From the IMG/VR virus record IMGVR_UViG_3300047382_000463, positions 1 to 20,266 of that record: a stretch of 20,266 nt of DNA. One strand, written 5' to 3'. This stretch comes from a virus. Position numbers and translations under genes: made by a program. The notes beneath the pieces are model-generated. The model did no database searches, was not told where the DNA came from, and saw only the letters and a list, made by a program, of their open reading frames with translations. Positions 14,801 through 20,266 of this stretch are shown piece by piece (positions within the stretch are counted from its first letter, which is position 1; each line of letters starts with the position of its first letter).

Positions 14801-16942
14801 AAAATTGAAAAGGATCCAACTATCATAGAAACCGCTCGTGACTTATTCGAAGGCGAAAATGCGGTGTTCAAAAAAGAATTCCGTCGGGTAGAGGTTAAAA
14901 AGCATTACGAAATAAAAACAGAAAAGTTGGTTGTAGACGGTCAGAAAATAGACGGGCTAGTCATGGCTCGCCGGGAGATAAACAAGGAGTTTCAAAACAA
15001 CCCGCTTGTATTTACATACCGCAAGAACGGGGAGCCTTTTTATATTGAGATGCAGAATAATGAGCCAGGTATGCGCTTTGCATCCTCAATAAAAAACCTT
15101 CGATACGAAACACTTCCCGCATTTCTTAGCGGGGTAAACGCGGTTACTCGTTTCATGGCGAGTATGTTCACATCAAAAAATCCTGCGTTCCTTATCCCCA
15201 ACTTTTTCAGAGATTTACAGACCGCGTACATCCATCTTACCGAGGATAATAAAAAAGAGTTCGCTAAGAATGTTTTCTCTTACAAACGCCTAAAAGGTTT
15301 TATGGGTGGTATCCTTAGGGTCGAAGAGCGAAAGGCTAGGGGGGAGGCCACTTTAATGGACATTCCGAAAGATACTAAGGCATCAAATGAGTATGCAAAA
15401 AAGATTCTTGCCGATAAGGACTACGAAAGAATGTATCAATTTGCCGTTCAGAATGGTGCTAAGGTTGGTTATTTCAGGCAAAAACCTGTCACAGAAAATA
15501 TTGAAGATCTGCAAAAAATGCAGGCAAAAGGAAAGAAGAGTAAAAAGTCTGAAAGAAAGATGCTTAGAAAAGCAGTAGATACTTTTGACTCCATGAATAC
15601 TGCGGTGGAGAACACGGTTCGTATGTCCGCTTTTTGGTCTGCTATTGAGAATGGCAGGTCTGTACATGAGGCAGCAAATATTTCAAGAAATGTAACCGTA
15701 GACTTTAACCAGAAGGGTACAATGACTCAGACCTTTGGTGCATTCTTTGTATTTTTCGGGGCGTCTATGAACTCTATGGATCGTATGATTCAGACTTTTC
15801 ACAAGAGAGGGCTAGAGGGCAGCGCTAAGTTAATAACCGGTATAGTATTAGCTTCCATGCTTGTGAATTTGTTTAATCGTTTAATCGACGATGATGAGGA
15901 CGAAGACGAGCCAGGATATGATCGCATATCATCTTATCGAAGGGATACCACCGCTTTGATTAGTATGCCCGGTAAAGAGAATACCGGGTATGTCGGAATC
16001 CCATTGGCATTAGGCTACAATATGTTCTGGACGATGGGGCAGACAGCGATGGATGTATTCGCAAAATATGCTATGGGCCGAGGTGGATCTGGGCCTATGG
16101 ATTTCATTTCTCGAAATATGGCCGCCACCCTTAATTCTTTCAATCCTGTAGGAGGCGCTGGTCTGGGCACTGCTTTTATGCCCACACCGGTAAAACCTTT
16201 CTTTGAAGTGTGGGCCAATAAAAATTTCATGGATGCACCTATACGGATGGAAGACCGCCCATTCGAAGCCCCCAAGCCTGCTCATATGATGGATCCGAAA
16301 AGAACGCAGGAGCATTGGACCGCGTTATCCAAAAGTATAAATGAGTTCATGGGCGGAAGTGATCAGGTGAAAGGATCTTTCTCAGGTATTTTTGGAGCGG
16401 ATCCTTTAAAGAGCTTGGATGATTCTGATATGAAGTGGGATATTTCCGGTAGCCAGTTAGAGCATATTCTTCTTGGTTATACCGGTGGCCCTGGTCAGTT
16501 ATTAAATGCCGCATTTGGTGGGTTGCTATGGCCAGGTTTACCCGGAACATCTGAAGACTACGGTAAGTTTGATGCGAACAAGATGCCTATAACAAACAGG
16601 TTCTACCGCTCATCTACCTCTAACGCTAGTACCAAGAATACATACTACCAGATTCGCACTGCAAACAAGACAGCTGAGCGTGCAGTTAAAGCGGCAAAAG
16701 TAGCAGGACCCACAGAATATGCGTATACACAGCAGGAAATGAAAGAGCTGCTTACATTATCGAGCTCTGTAAAATATGCAGACGCGCTAAAGTCTAAGAT
16801 TCGAGCGCAGAAATCTAAGATAGAATCTTCCAAAGCGCTTACCCAAGATCAGAAATTGCAACGCATTGCGGACCTAGAAAAAAAGGAACATGCTGCATAT
16901 GTCGCGGTCATTAAAAAAGCTCAGGCTCTCGGAATTTCATAA
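5846..16942 (+). CDS. Giant 3,698-residue polyvalent / internal virion protein with peptidase-like motif
   Basis: An uninterrupted 11.1-kb gene. The N-terminal ~60 residues are Pro/Gln/Asp-rich and probably disordered. Residues ~540-740 hold Ala/Gly-rich hydrophobic stretches. HEAGH (874-878) with Glu945/Glu946 in RAEEWFSYQW resembles a zinc metallopeptidase. Residues ~1040-1560 are Lys/Glu-rich and helical, ending in a Lys/Ala/Pro linker; a Lys-Ala run follows at 1676-1691. The C-terminal ~1,000 residues recall the large polyvalent-protein-associated modules (LPD38-like) of phages, including KNPAFLIPNFFRDLQTAY near 3110. Membrane-like segments lie at about 3292-3309, 3326-3348 and 3384-3410, then a coiled coil at the end. 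I infer a virion protein ejected with the DNA. It lacks visible helicase or methyltransferase motifs of DarB-type proteins and recognisable motifs of the N4 virion RNA polymerase. ATG 5846 follows the previous stop by 12 bases. Confidence 0.8.
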   Translation: MPEQFPGLDLGAGDYKPGSDDDDILGLSKFSSKPSPKPYQPFGGPIQQAPQSYAQPQSYEPAQNFSEPSYNVFSDDELDTYERAKKDYSYISRYSGDAREIANKRKSAYDDFMKNKLTPFFESVGGFGDFDDDDGYISALDEMEASTLKTSQLDDGFFGPSKEKIAAGESLQNFKLWSSPNGLRDQYRRLRAERDQYQGIADTYKNEKIRRLEQLTSIPIPAKQALDDALKSRGKSPGSKKKMNEMLDGMSWEQPVVGYDGEVQNLESVDPRAKINPAIGYDGQGNQSSKAQRERVAAAMRGDIKGVLSRRQHIARERQLRDKGILFSQSGLLDGRPIGMSRSDVDLLDIDDMKKMGIEEYRGVPIEQAFLALGGEERLQVAKVLEATRGAYLNYENAQIKWLAGNQKPALKKKMDEAQEAFTKSIGLAAEFGLTDELVEQNEKKGFFARMGDSVDRGLKLNEMSKYASDFFFNAADQSDIEKFIKAATEFGEIPVGSASQKFQSYQSKGLWDSISNLLFENTSAIPELFTESMASFLPAYVRTGAKTITTAAAVGALTPIPGGALGSAGVAARLNWGVASLVLEYSGMVLEGMQKLGIDWQNPKVFTAAWNNEAVREKIKDRALKKGVPIALFDAMSGMLAGRISGAMHHVGGSIKGGKLIDAAAWKRSQATAPKFTKFQRAGNAAADIAADATLGMAGEFVGQAWSKEPGEAWDTNAIAAEGIIGLGPGLAGAAYQVSPANKVDLSSTPFDYEEVKNTESGQTGVVNLAGFRNQFSSYNNAQGAAAHVINEGNYANAEQKKNATAVLTDLMSRFYALNPEAMSKLKLVVADRTPFADKEMEGSFHKDNETGTYAIYLNRNKIGQDPLGVFLHEAGHLARELMISQDQLMEIYEAVGVDAQKDSFSQYTLKVPDAKYSQLDESQKAQVDRAWNAKRMTPMVRAEEWFSYQWASLLAGRNVDSAVKTEYQNFLTKVLHPTIERFTGGESTGGSKEQQFGLNQMILGKMGFTPNGFSKDAGPSFGQYYHERPGMAQQFFDNQTPIQQRGDDEALNSLMRKIASIKGIQGEAQAKKIAEGVNKILGKKLLPTEMSAYTETELGNVQENIVDNRVSLGDDVATGEIYKKLEGEDAKRGAEQLLNKESKTKTENAVDALQKDAERDLVSVEKQFKSSKDRAERKRIGKKVIEARKRVKSLNLPKEKAVKDDSPEGVAREITSRAKRGESVVAQEDRVISRINEVQNLLPSASIKESGGKFSLTTRLPGTRRSGPAQKFDTREAAEKAQKEFYAAEREKLKTVSEKVTAMSKLVLDQKAFEKRAKEAKEKLLDETSGQEGDISYGQIIAEIMDLNALQDSAIFSSALAGVGLADVSSLKAASAEMVRQAFVEYEQRVEFATGAISTRIAELERSKEAILNPTALGAKQAKDYKYSHKIVVVINRLGNKVQYREWDGSKFGPKKSAERSAKGSKDKKEGDYIQRYNDKYHKYLAKEYKAAKAVAEKEKGLNPKFIQYKQNLNQGAPKQSVKAKAPAKTKAPVKQEETKAKPEATKEEPKKTEFTKEQKAELADINKKLKMLKQYLHAIEPEKTTIDWKDVPHFNYYKYVGPGRAPTKENGGFKTENFVKYTLGQLASSGRDTAIWHKKKGRWEEVGGVSDSQSYLFKYTNWRLWEGSKTQPKAKAKAKAKAKAKAKAKTEDSEKSPEPETAQIDEIQDKDGNVISTDPTALGSGIDKSQAFNPFLNGRKLTDKLSWFGGKTVQEYVNMLDAVRASVAMPEGVGTNRYTDKDRLFFQSEKGTPIASMMLFRLREMDKKAGKNYRDLVNGDIDRVMLSEMAVYELATGRGLEILDDRDFRGSKQQRYHQILELRASEIAKDIAEYEQLLEKTDDPKERARIERMLNGYDEELETTGAIKPGKSPALNKPGKDVKGARIPGLRQKLAALYFDYDEIGAFQGEETGGYFAKIHGGKQWTETLTEFLFYKEKLDAIDKITDIWESDIAEDMGVANRRKPDESKSEPGWTGDLQAWNKLTADERRLFIAKELRKIEGIEDAYEEAKKKYEDLRDKAKSEFEEVVSEKIAEESTQAAKAWGADVASPDEYEFFALGELDTQTVKSGKGHGSFARGSADQGIAVLDLFAASRAEDFSPSRTTFGTGSGSEQMSPDIARSLENKRSQAMEKALAEEFNSEKYQDIPVYEITKPDGKKLKVKRVKGLWKKGNGHVLPKNLESRARDQFLIDNPEIESRARQQVALMDAQATSGISSGNSVSPVQFVEYLLSQIKTKKFNPKSDNALKKAVLSLQYEPSSEVNGDNYKQLPGGPAGGIVPYVWADFIKEAYKLLNIKEDPTFVASKNPKKSGWKNLSEEVRRTVVLDNGKSTQISETNTLWSNGVPDIDTAVKQVKPIIQAVYDAGRVRLADGRGFDETETSKNSSNATNVLQRNTIDNSIEDFIREDAPEGVLDNMETDDSGFKGVQKGDGVSGEAVDSKQINKIEDIKLNDPVSFRGSDFTLDPLNDKISQALSGTETNRKLFNLKKDGKALSLEKIMREFRTDEVFWNAFDMPMPPTKKYLMYKWAKDLKQHLNYAKLKVRVMDPGTSSLSSGVTDDSIAATRILTQLANKVGLGESGRQDLKDYFAKHKKSFSKDGVVAAALDSARPSTGIISKALKDLGIENKDLLEALDVKGLWQQYFGKTDEIVRQAHLRFIEPIEDALLDHGISNEQWGKYLIARAAPSRNEHIKKLYLEYLKDAKDEHKEAIQEMIDKNGDRMSGVSTELAIEVVQTMEKDKNFSAFLKDERNPLQKFYEFNREGLIHRREGGLMKNDKDGGINEELAMVNASSSFNWKKQGGSAFMYQFNGQDNNYSYAPMQGFEGETQTLFDNERAYEIGGKSSTAAGRAWDMPKHKFLFKGSFGRLGENAVAPDPEMVFPVAQSQYYEGAILGQKNTVSNAFGLAFEIFRAVAYFGKEVSGDALPLLDLNNVPGGKEILSKIEKDPTIIETARDLFEGENAVFKKEFRRVEVKKHYEIKTEKLVVDGQKIDGLVMARREINKEFQNNPLVFTYRKNGEPFYIEMQNNEPGMRFASSIKNLRYETLPAFLSGVNAVTRFMASMFTSKNPAFLIPNFFRDLQTAYIHLTEDNKKEFAKNVFSYKRLKGFMGGILRVEERKARGEATLMDIPKDTKASNEYAKKILADKDYERMYQFAVQNGAKVGYFRQKPVTENIEDLQKMQAKGKKSKKSERKMLRKAVDTFDSMNTAVENTVRMSAFWSAIENGRSVHEAANISRNVTVDFNQKGTMTQTFGAFFVFFGASMNSMDRMIQTFHKRGLEGSAKLITGIVLASMLVNLFNRLIDDDEDEDEPGYDRISSYRRDTTALISMPGKENTGYVGIPLALGYNMFWTMGQTAMDVFAKYAMGRGGSGPMDFISRNMAATLNSFNPVGGAGLGTAFMPTPVKPFFEVWANKNFMDAPIRMEDRPFEAPKPAHMMDPKRTQEHWTALSKSINEFMGGSDQVKGSFSGIFGADPLKSLDDSDMKWDISGSQLEHILLGYTGGPGQLLNAAFGGLLWPGLPGTSEDYGKFDANKMPITNRFYRSSTSNASTKNTYYQIRTANKTAERAVKAAKVAGPTEYAYTQQEMKELLTLSSSVKYADALKSKIRAQKSKIESSKALTQDQKLQRIADLEKKEHAAYVAVIKKAQALGIS
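8465..8683 (+). other. Zinc-peptidase-like active-site region inside the giant protein
   Basis: The codons at 8465-8479 encode HEAGH within GVFLHEAGHLAREL; the two His would bind zinc and the Glu activate water. About 67 residues on, RAEEWFSYQW (8675-8683 covers A-E-E) offers Glu945 or Glu946 as a third ligand, as in gluzincins. The preceding strand-like segment YAIYLNRNKI is also typical of zincin folds. Whether it cuts virion proteins, host proteins or itself is unknown. Confidence 0.65.
10871..10918 (+). repeat. Hexanucleotide tandem repeat AAGGCT x 8 (Lys-Ala linker)
   Basis: Seven perfect AAGGCT units plus a final AAGGCG encode eight Lys-Ala pairs. Because the unit is six bases, slippage would change the linker length without breaking the frame of the giant gene. 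Confidence 0.95.
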
Positions 16943-16948
16943 TAGTAC

Positions 16949-18973
16949 ATGAAGGAATCAAACCTTAAGTTAAACAAAAAGCAGGAAGAAAAACTTGTTG
17001 AGTATGCGCTCGAAAGAGTAAGACAGCTTAAGGAGGATAATCGGGAAAGGATTGAAGCAGACAAGATATCCTGGAAGACATACCACAACGATCGTACTGA
17101 CCGCATAGATTACGACGGTATCTTCCACCACTCCAATCTGTCTGTTCCTATGACCTCCCTTGTCGTAGATCATTTCATGGCCAGAGCAGAAGATGAAATA
17201 ACTGGGACGAGTCCCTATTTCAAATTCGAAGCACAGGGAGCGAGCGACCTGGAAATGGCTGAATCCTACGACAAGTATTTCAACTGGAAAATAGAAGATC
17301 AGGCAAAGACAAGAGAGCGTCTCGAAGAGTCATACCTGCACCTTTTTATCCAGCGTGCATTAATTTTAAAGTCTACATACCGGGAAGATATTTCCGTATG
17401 GTATGATTACGAAAGAAATGGTCTGTTCAATAACCAGACCGGATCTTTTGAAGAGATCCCTGGAGAAGGCCCAATCATTGAGGGCGAGGCACAGTTCATA
17501 CCCGAACTAAATCCTCTGACCGGAGACACAGAGCTTCGACTTGCGACCGATCCAAGTTTTCAAATGATCCCAGGGGTACACGAGTTTCAACCTCTCCCGC
17601 AAGGGGTACCAACCCAACAGGTAAAGTACAAAGGCCCAAGGTCGGAGGTCATAGACTCGGACCGTTTCCTCTGTCCTACGACCGCAGAATCTGTGGACGA
17701 GGCCGACATCCTTGTAGAATTATACGATAAGGATCTTAGATGGGTTCGTGAAATGTTCATGAATCGGGAATGGATCACATTTCCTGAGTACTTAAACCTC
17801 ATTAAAAAGGACGCAAATCCAAGGTCGGAGACTCAGGAAAACGAGGAAAGAAAAGAGAATTTAGACTTTGATTCTGATGAGAATCCAGTCGTTCCAATCA
17901 TTGAGTGTTGGATCAAGCGTGATGTCTTAGGTACCGGCATCCCGCAAGAATTTTGTATATTCATAGATACCGAGACGGAGAAGCCTATATACTATGAGTA
18001 TGTCGCTAAGTTAACCCCTGATAACAAGGTTCCATATACTGCTGTTTCCATTGGGAAAGAGAGAAATAAGTGGTGCGGACAGAGCCTGCCCGAAAGAATT
18101 CGCAGCTTTCAAGAATATGTCGATAAACAATTTAATTCGCAAAGCTATCGCAATGAGCTCGCTGCCAATCCGATCATTGGTGTCAATGCGCAAGCGGTCG
18201 AGGACGAGCCCGAAGATGTCGAGCTGCATGCAGGAAAGATCTTCGAGCTTAAGGATCAATATAGCATCGATGACTTTATAAACTTTGCTGCTGTTCCTAA
18301 TGTAGATATTAGAACGCAGGACTTAATCGACTTTGTATTTGGAATTGTCCAGCTCTGGCTCGGTGTATCCAATATGGCCCAGGGAGATTATCAGGCATTG
18401 GCTCCTGCTAATACAGCAACCGGTGTGGAAGCAACTTTGCGCGAGGCGAGTAAGATTGGTCGTCGATGGATGCGTAGAATTGTTCGTGGGTTTGAGGAGC
18501 ATTTGACCAAGCTTGTACAAGTCACCATGGCCACCATTGATGAGGAGGAAGTATTTGAGTACATGGAAGGAGATGTACGATCCTTTGGCGTAATGACTCC
18601 TGATGCGATCCGTAATATTGGTATCAATACACGGGTCATACTTTCTCAGGACCAAGGTCAGCGTGCTATTGAGAAAGCAAATCTTGCATTGCAGACCCAG
18701 GACAGATACTTCCAATCTCCTCCCGAGATGCGCCCATTTATTCGTCCTATGCTTAAGCGTATTTTGGATGCTATGGGCTTTGAGAAGACCGATGAATTTT
18801 TACCCGCCGAAGCACCAGCCGATCCAAAGAGCGAGGCTGAGATTGCAAAGATGCTAGGTGATAATGCGGCCCAAGGCGGGGGAGAAAGCCCTGAGCCAAG
18901 GGATGGCGTATCTGCCGCTGCTAGTGGTATGGGTAATAGTAACCCGCAAGGGATGAATCAATATCAGCAATAA
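16949..18973 (+). CDS. Portal protein
   Basis: A 674-residue protein with the profile of a phage portal, the dodecameric ring at one head vertex through which the terminase pumps DNA and to which the tail attaches. The N-terminus is a charged helical region. HSNLSVPMTSLVVDHFMARA (about 54-73) resembles the early conserved portal strand-helix. WCGQSLPERIRSFQEYVDKQ (about 375-394) recalls the G-x-S-x-P-E... motif. APANTATGVEATLREASK (about 486-503) is the typical Thr/Gly stretch before the long helices near the tunnel. The last ~35 residues are Gly/Asn/Gln-rich and probably disordered. It starts 6 bases after the giant gene's stop, with no clear ribosome binding site, so translation may be coupled. 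Position and length (portals are often 450-750 residues) agree. Confidence 0.8.
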   Translation: MKESNLKLNKKQEEKLVEYALERVRQLKEDNRERIEADKISWKTYHNDRTDRIDYDGIFHHSNLSVPMTSLVVDHFMARAEDEITGTSPYFKFEAQGASDLEMAESYDKYFNWKIEDQAKTRERLEESYLHLFIQRALILKSTYREDISVWYDYERNGLFNNQTGSFEEIPGEGPIIEGEAQFIPELNPLTGDTELRLATDPSFQMIPGVHEFQPLPQGVPTQQVKYKGPRSEVIDSDRFLCPTTAESVDEADILVELYDKDLRWVREMFMNREWITFPEYLNLIKKDANPRSETQENEERKENLDFDSDENPVVPIIECWIKRDVLGTGIPQEFCIFIDTETEKPIYYEYVAKLTPDNKVPYTAVSIGKERNKWCGQSLPERIRSFQEYVDKQFNSQSYRNELAANPIIGVNAQAVEDEPEDVELHAGKIFELKDQYSIDDFINFAAVPNVDIRTQDLIDFVFGIVQLWLGVSNMAQGDYQALAPANTATGVEATLREASKIGRRWMRRIVRGFEEHLTKLVQVTMATIDEEEVFEYMEGDVRSFGVMTPDAIRNIGINTRVILSQDQGQRAIEKANLALQTQDRYFQSPPEMRPFIRPMLKRILDAMGFEKTDEFLPAEAPADPKSEAEIAKMLGDNAAQGGGESPEPRDGVSAAASGMGNSNPQGMNQYQQ

Positions 18974-18979
18974 AATTCT

Positions 18980-19183
18980 ATGATCAAATATCACCACAGC
19001 AAGCAGCCATACGAAAAAAGCGTTAAAGAAAAAAAGAAGCGTTTAAGAATAGCCGACAGTCACAAGACAGTAGAGCAAGGTTACGGAACACAACATCCTA
19101 ACTACGGGGGTTCCCTTGGAGCTGCGTACGACAAAGCAACTGGATCTATTTCCAAAACGCATCGAGCCGACAGCCGTGCATAG
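18980..19183 (+). CDS. Small basic hypothetical protein
   Basis: A 67-residue protein beginning MIKYHHSKQPYEKSVKEKKK. The first 25 residues are Lys/His-rich and the rest is Gly/Ser/Tyr-rich, with no hydrophobic core or membrane segment. I do not recognise it. It begins 6 bases after the portal stop and ends 11 bases before the next gene. Its position suggests a structural accessory or an assembly factor, but nothing in the sequence shows this. No clear Shine-Dalgarno motif precedes it. Confidence 0.55.
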   Translation: MIKYHHSKQPYEKSVKEKKKRLRIADSHKTVEQGYGTQHPNYGGSLGAAYDKATGSISKTHRADSRA

Positions 19184-19194
19184 GTTGTTTTTTA

Positions 19195-20266
19195 ATGCCA
19201 TCTCAAGATTGGTATAGGCCCGGCAAAAACTATTTACGCCGGGATTCAGCTAAGTTTCGTTATACTAAAAGAAACGCTAAGCTAGTACCTCCTTTTGGCT
19301 GCAGCCAAAAACTAGGGTATTGCGATTTAGATTCGGATAATAAACCCGACAGAATTCTCAAGCAGTATCGCAGCCCGGCCTTAAAAAAGGGGTACGGTTG
19401 CCACCCCTTTGACGGCCCTCTTTTTCTCGGGTCTTTTTTAAGGATACCGAATGTCGGGCCCAGTATATTTGAGGTAAACAAGTCTGAGCCTAAATCAGGG
19501 CCTTCTAGTTTTTTCATAAATGTTATTAGGCCCGCGTTGCCAGCTTCAAGTTTTGAGGCCGAGGTGCTTGCGCCTGTTTTTACTAACAATCTGTTTGTAT
19601 TTGCAAAAGTACTGCCCCCAAAGATCGGCATATCAACTGTATCTGCAGAAGTATTACTTCCCGAGTTTACTGAATCGTTGGGTGTATCTGCCGAAGTTGT
19701 AGTGCCTAGATCTGTACCGCATGATATACTTGTAGAAGTAATAATTCCTACTTCTGGAGTATCAGCGGTATCTTCAGAATTATTAGTACCTGAGCTTACT
19801 GAATCGTTGGATGTATCTGCAAAAGTTGTAGTACCTGAACTTGGATCGCATAATATATCTGCAGAAGTAATAATTCCTACTTCTGGAGTATCAGCGGTAT
19901 CTTCAGAATTATTAGTACCTGAGCTTACTGAATCGTTGGGTGTGTCTGCAAAAGTTGTAGTACCTGAACTTGGATCGCGTGATATATCTGCGGAAGTACT
20001 AATTCCTACTTCTGGAGTATCGCCATTATCTGTCGAAGTTGTAGTACCTGAATCTGGATCGCATTCTGTGTCTACCGAAGTATTAATACCTGAACTTGGA
20101 TCGCATGATATATCTACGGAAGTACTAATTCCTACTTCTGGAGTATCGCCATTATCTGTCGAAGTTGTAGTACCTGAATCTGGATCGCATTCTGTGTCTA
20201 CCGAAGTATTAATACCTGAACTTGGATCGCATGATATATCTGCGGAAGTACTAATTCCTACTTCTA
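19195..20266 (+). CDS. Partial repeat protein of 14-15-residue beta-like units, runs off the window
   Basis: An open frame from ATG 19195 continues to the window end without a stop (357 codons). The first ~100 residues are basic and aromatic with several Cys (DWYRPGKNYLRRDSAKFRY near the start). From about residue 104 the chain is made of roughly 18 units of 14-15 residues with the core S-x-E-V-h-h-P (h = Leu, Ile or Val) followed by a Ser/Gly-rich turn, such as SAEVLIPTSGVS and STEVLIPELGSH. Alternating polar and hydrophobic residues suggest stacked beta strands, for example a beta-solenoid or a fibrous surface protein. Its place after the portal suggests a virion structural role, perhaps a head or tail fibre. 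I do not recognise the family. TAGG at 19181-19184 is the only, weak, ribosome-binding candidate. Confidence 0.75.
   Translation, partial: MPSQDWYRPGKNYLRRDSAKFRYTKRNAKLVPPFGCSQKLGYCDLDSDNKPDRILKQYRSPALKKGYGCHPFDGPLFLGSFLRIPNVGPSIFEVNKSEPKSGPSSFFINVIRPALPASSFEAEVLAPVFTNNLFVFAKVLPPKIGISTVSAEVLLPEFTESLGVSAEVVVPRSVPHDILVEVIIPTSGVSAVSSELLVPELTESLDVSAKVVVPELGSHNISAEVIIPTSGVSAVSSELLVPELTESLGVSAKVVVPELGSRDISAEVLIPTSGVSPLSVEVVVPESGSHSVSTEVLIPELGSHDISTEVLIPTSGVSPLSVEVVVPESGSHSVSTEVLIPELGSHDISAEVLIPTS
19504..20266 (+). repeat. Higher-order tandem repeat: 42-45-base units grouped in 126-129-base blocks
   Basis: Units of 14-15 codons are grouped in threes. The blocks 19738-19866 and 19867-19995 are 129 bases each and differ at 5 positions by eye. 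The blocks 19996-20121 and 20122-20247 are 126 bases each and differ at 1 position. Units before about 19738 are much more diverged. The array is cut by the window end. It is coding throughout, with no spacer structure. Confidence 0.92.

Noticed and set aside
5846-16942. N4-type virion RNA polymerase, or DarB-type antirestriction protein with helicase or methyltransferase
   Set aside because: The size fits, but I could not find the polymerase catalytic motifs, a Walker A helicase loop or an NPPY/DPPY methyltransferase motif by eye. A profile search could overturn this.
19639-20266. CRISPR array
   Set aside because: Repeats are contiguous, in frame and protein-coding, without unique spacers of constant length.

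Overview
The window is a densely packed stretch of a tailed double-stranded DNA bacteriophage (Caudoviricetes). All supported genes lie on the + strand, with overlaps or gaps of only a few bases, and the set includes a terminase, a lysozyme, a portal protein and a very large structural-type protein. The host cannot be named from the sequence. Two small basic proteins (1812-1961 and 1964-2236) resemble short families that I associate with phages and viruses of aquatic environments; this is recollection, not a search result.

Layout. Positions 1-440 hold no convincing gene. The stretch is C-rich on the + strand, contains several inverted repeats and ends in a spaced ribosome binding site for the first gene. 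Positions 441-2236 carry a compact run of six small genes: a putative small terminase subunit, a GH24-like lysozyme, a very acidic 59-residue protein, a 56-residue Cys/Lys/Ala protein, and two small, strongly basic, Cys-containing proteins. Positions 2241-4010 encode the large terminase subunit, with recognisable ATPase and nuclease residues. Positions 4034-5833 encode an unknown 599-residue protein with a Glu/Ala/Pro-rich stretch and two pairs of short C-terminal repeats. Positions 5846-16942 are a single 11.1-kb gene for a 3,698-residue protein with an embedded zinc-peptidase-like HEAGH motif, Lys/Ala linkers and membrane-like segments. Then come the portal protein (16949-18973), a 67-residue basic protein (18980-19183), and an open reading frame that runs off the right end and is built from 14-15-residue repeats (19195-20266).

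How the genes may work together. The terminase subunits and the portal would package DNA into the head. The giant protein sits between terminase and portal, where a head or internal virion protein would be expected. Its size, modular low-complexity linkers, protease-like motif and hydrophobic segments fit a protein carried in the capsid and delivered with the DNA, as for other giant phage virion or polyvalent proteins. The 599-residue protein just upstream may be its partner or a head/scaffold component. The major capsid protein is not in the window.

The points most worth a second look are the giant protein with its internal peptidase motif, the 3' repeat protein whose copies become nearly identical towards the window end (125 of 126 bases between the last two full copies), the paired GRSGKKQYNIPA motifs, and the odd first ~350 bases.
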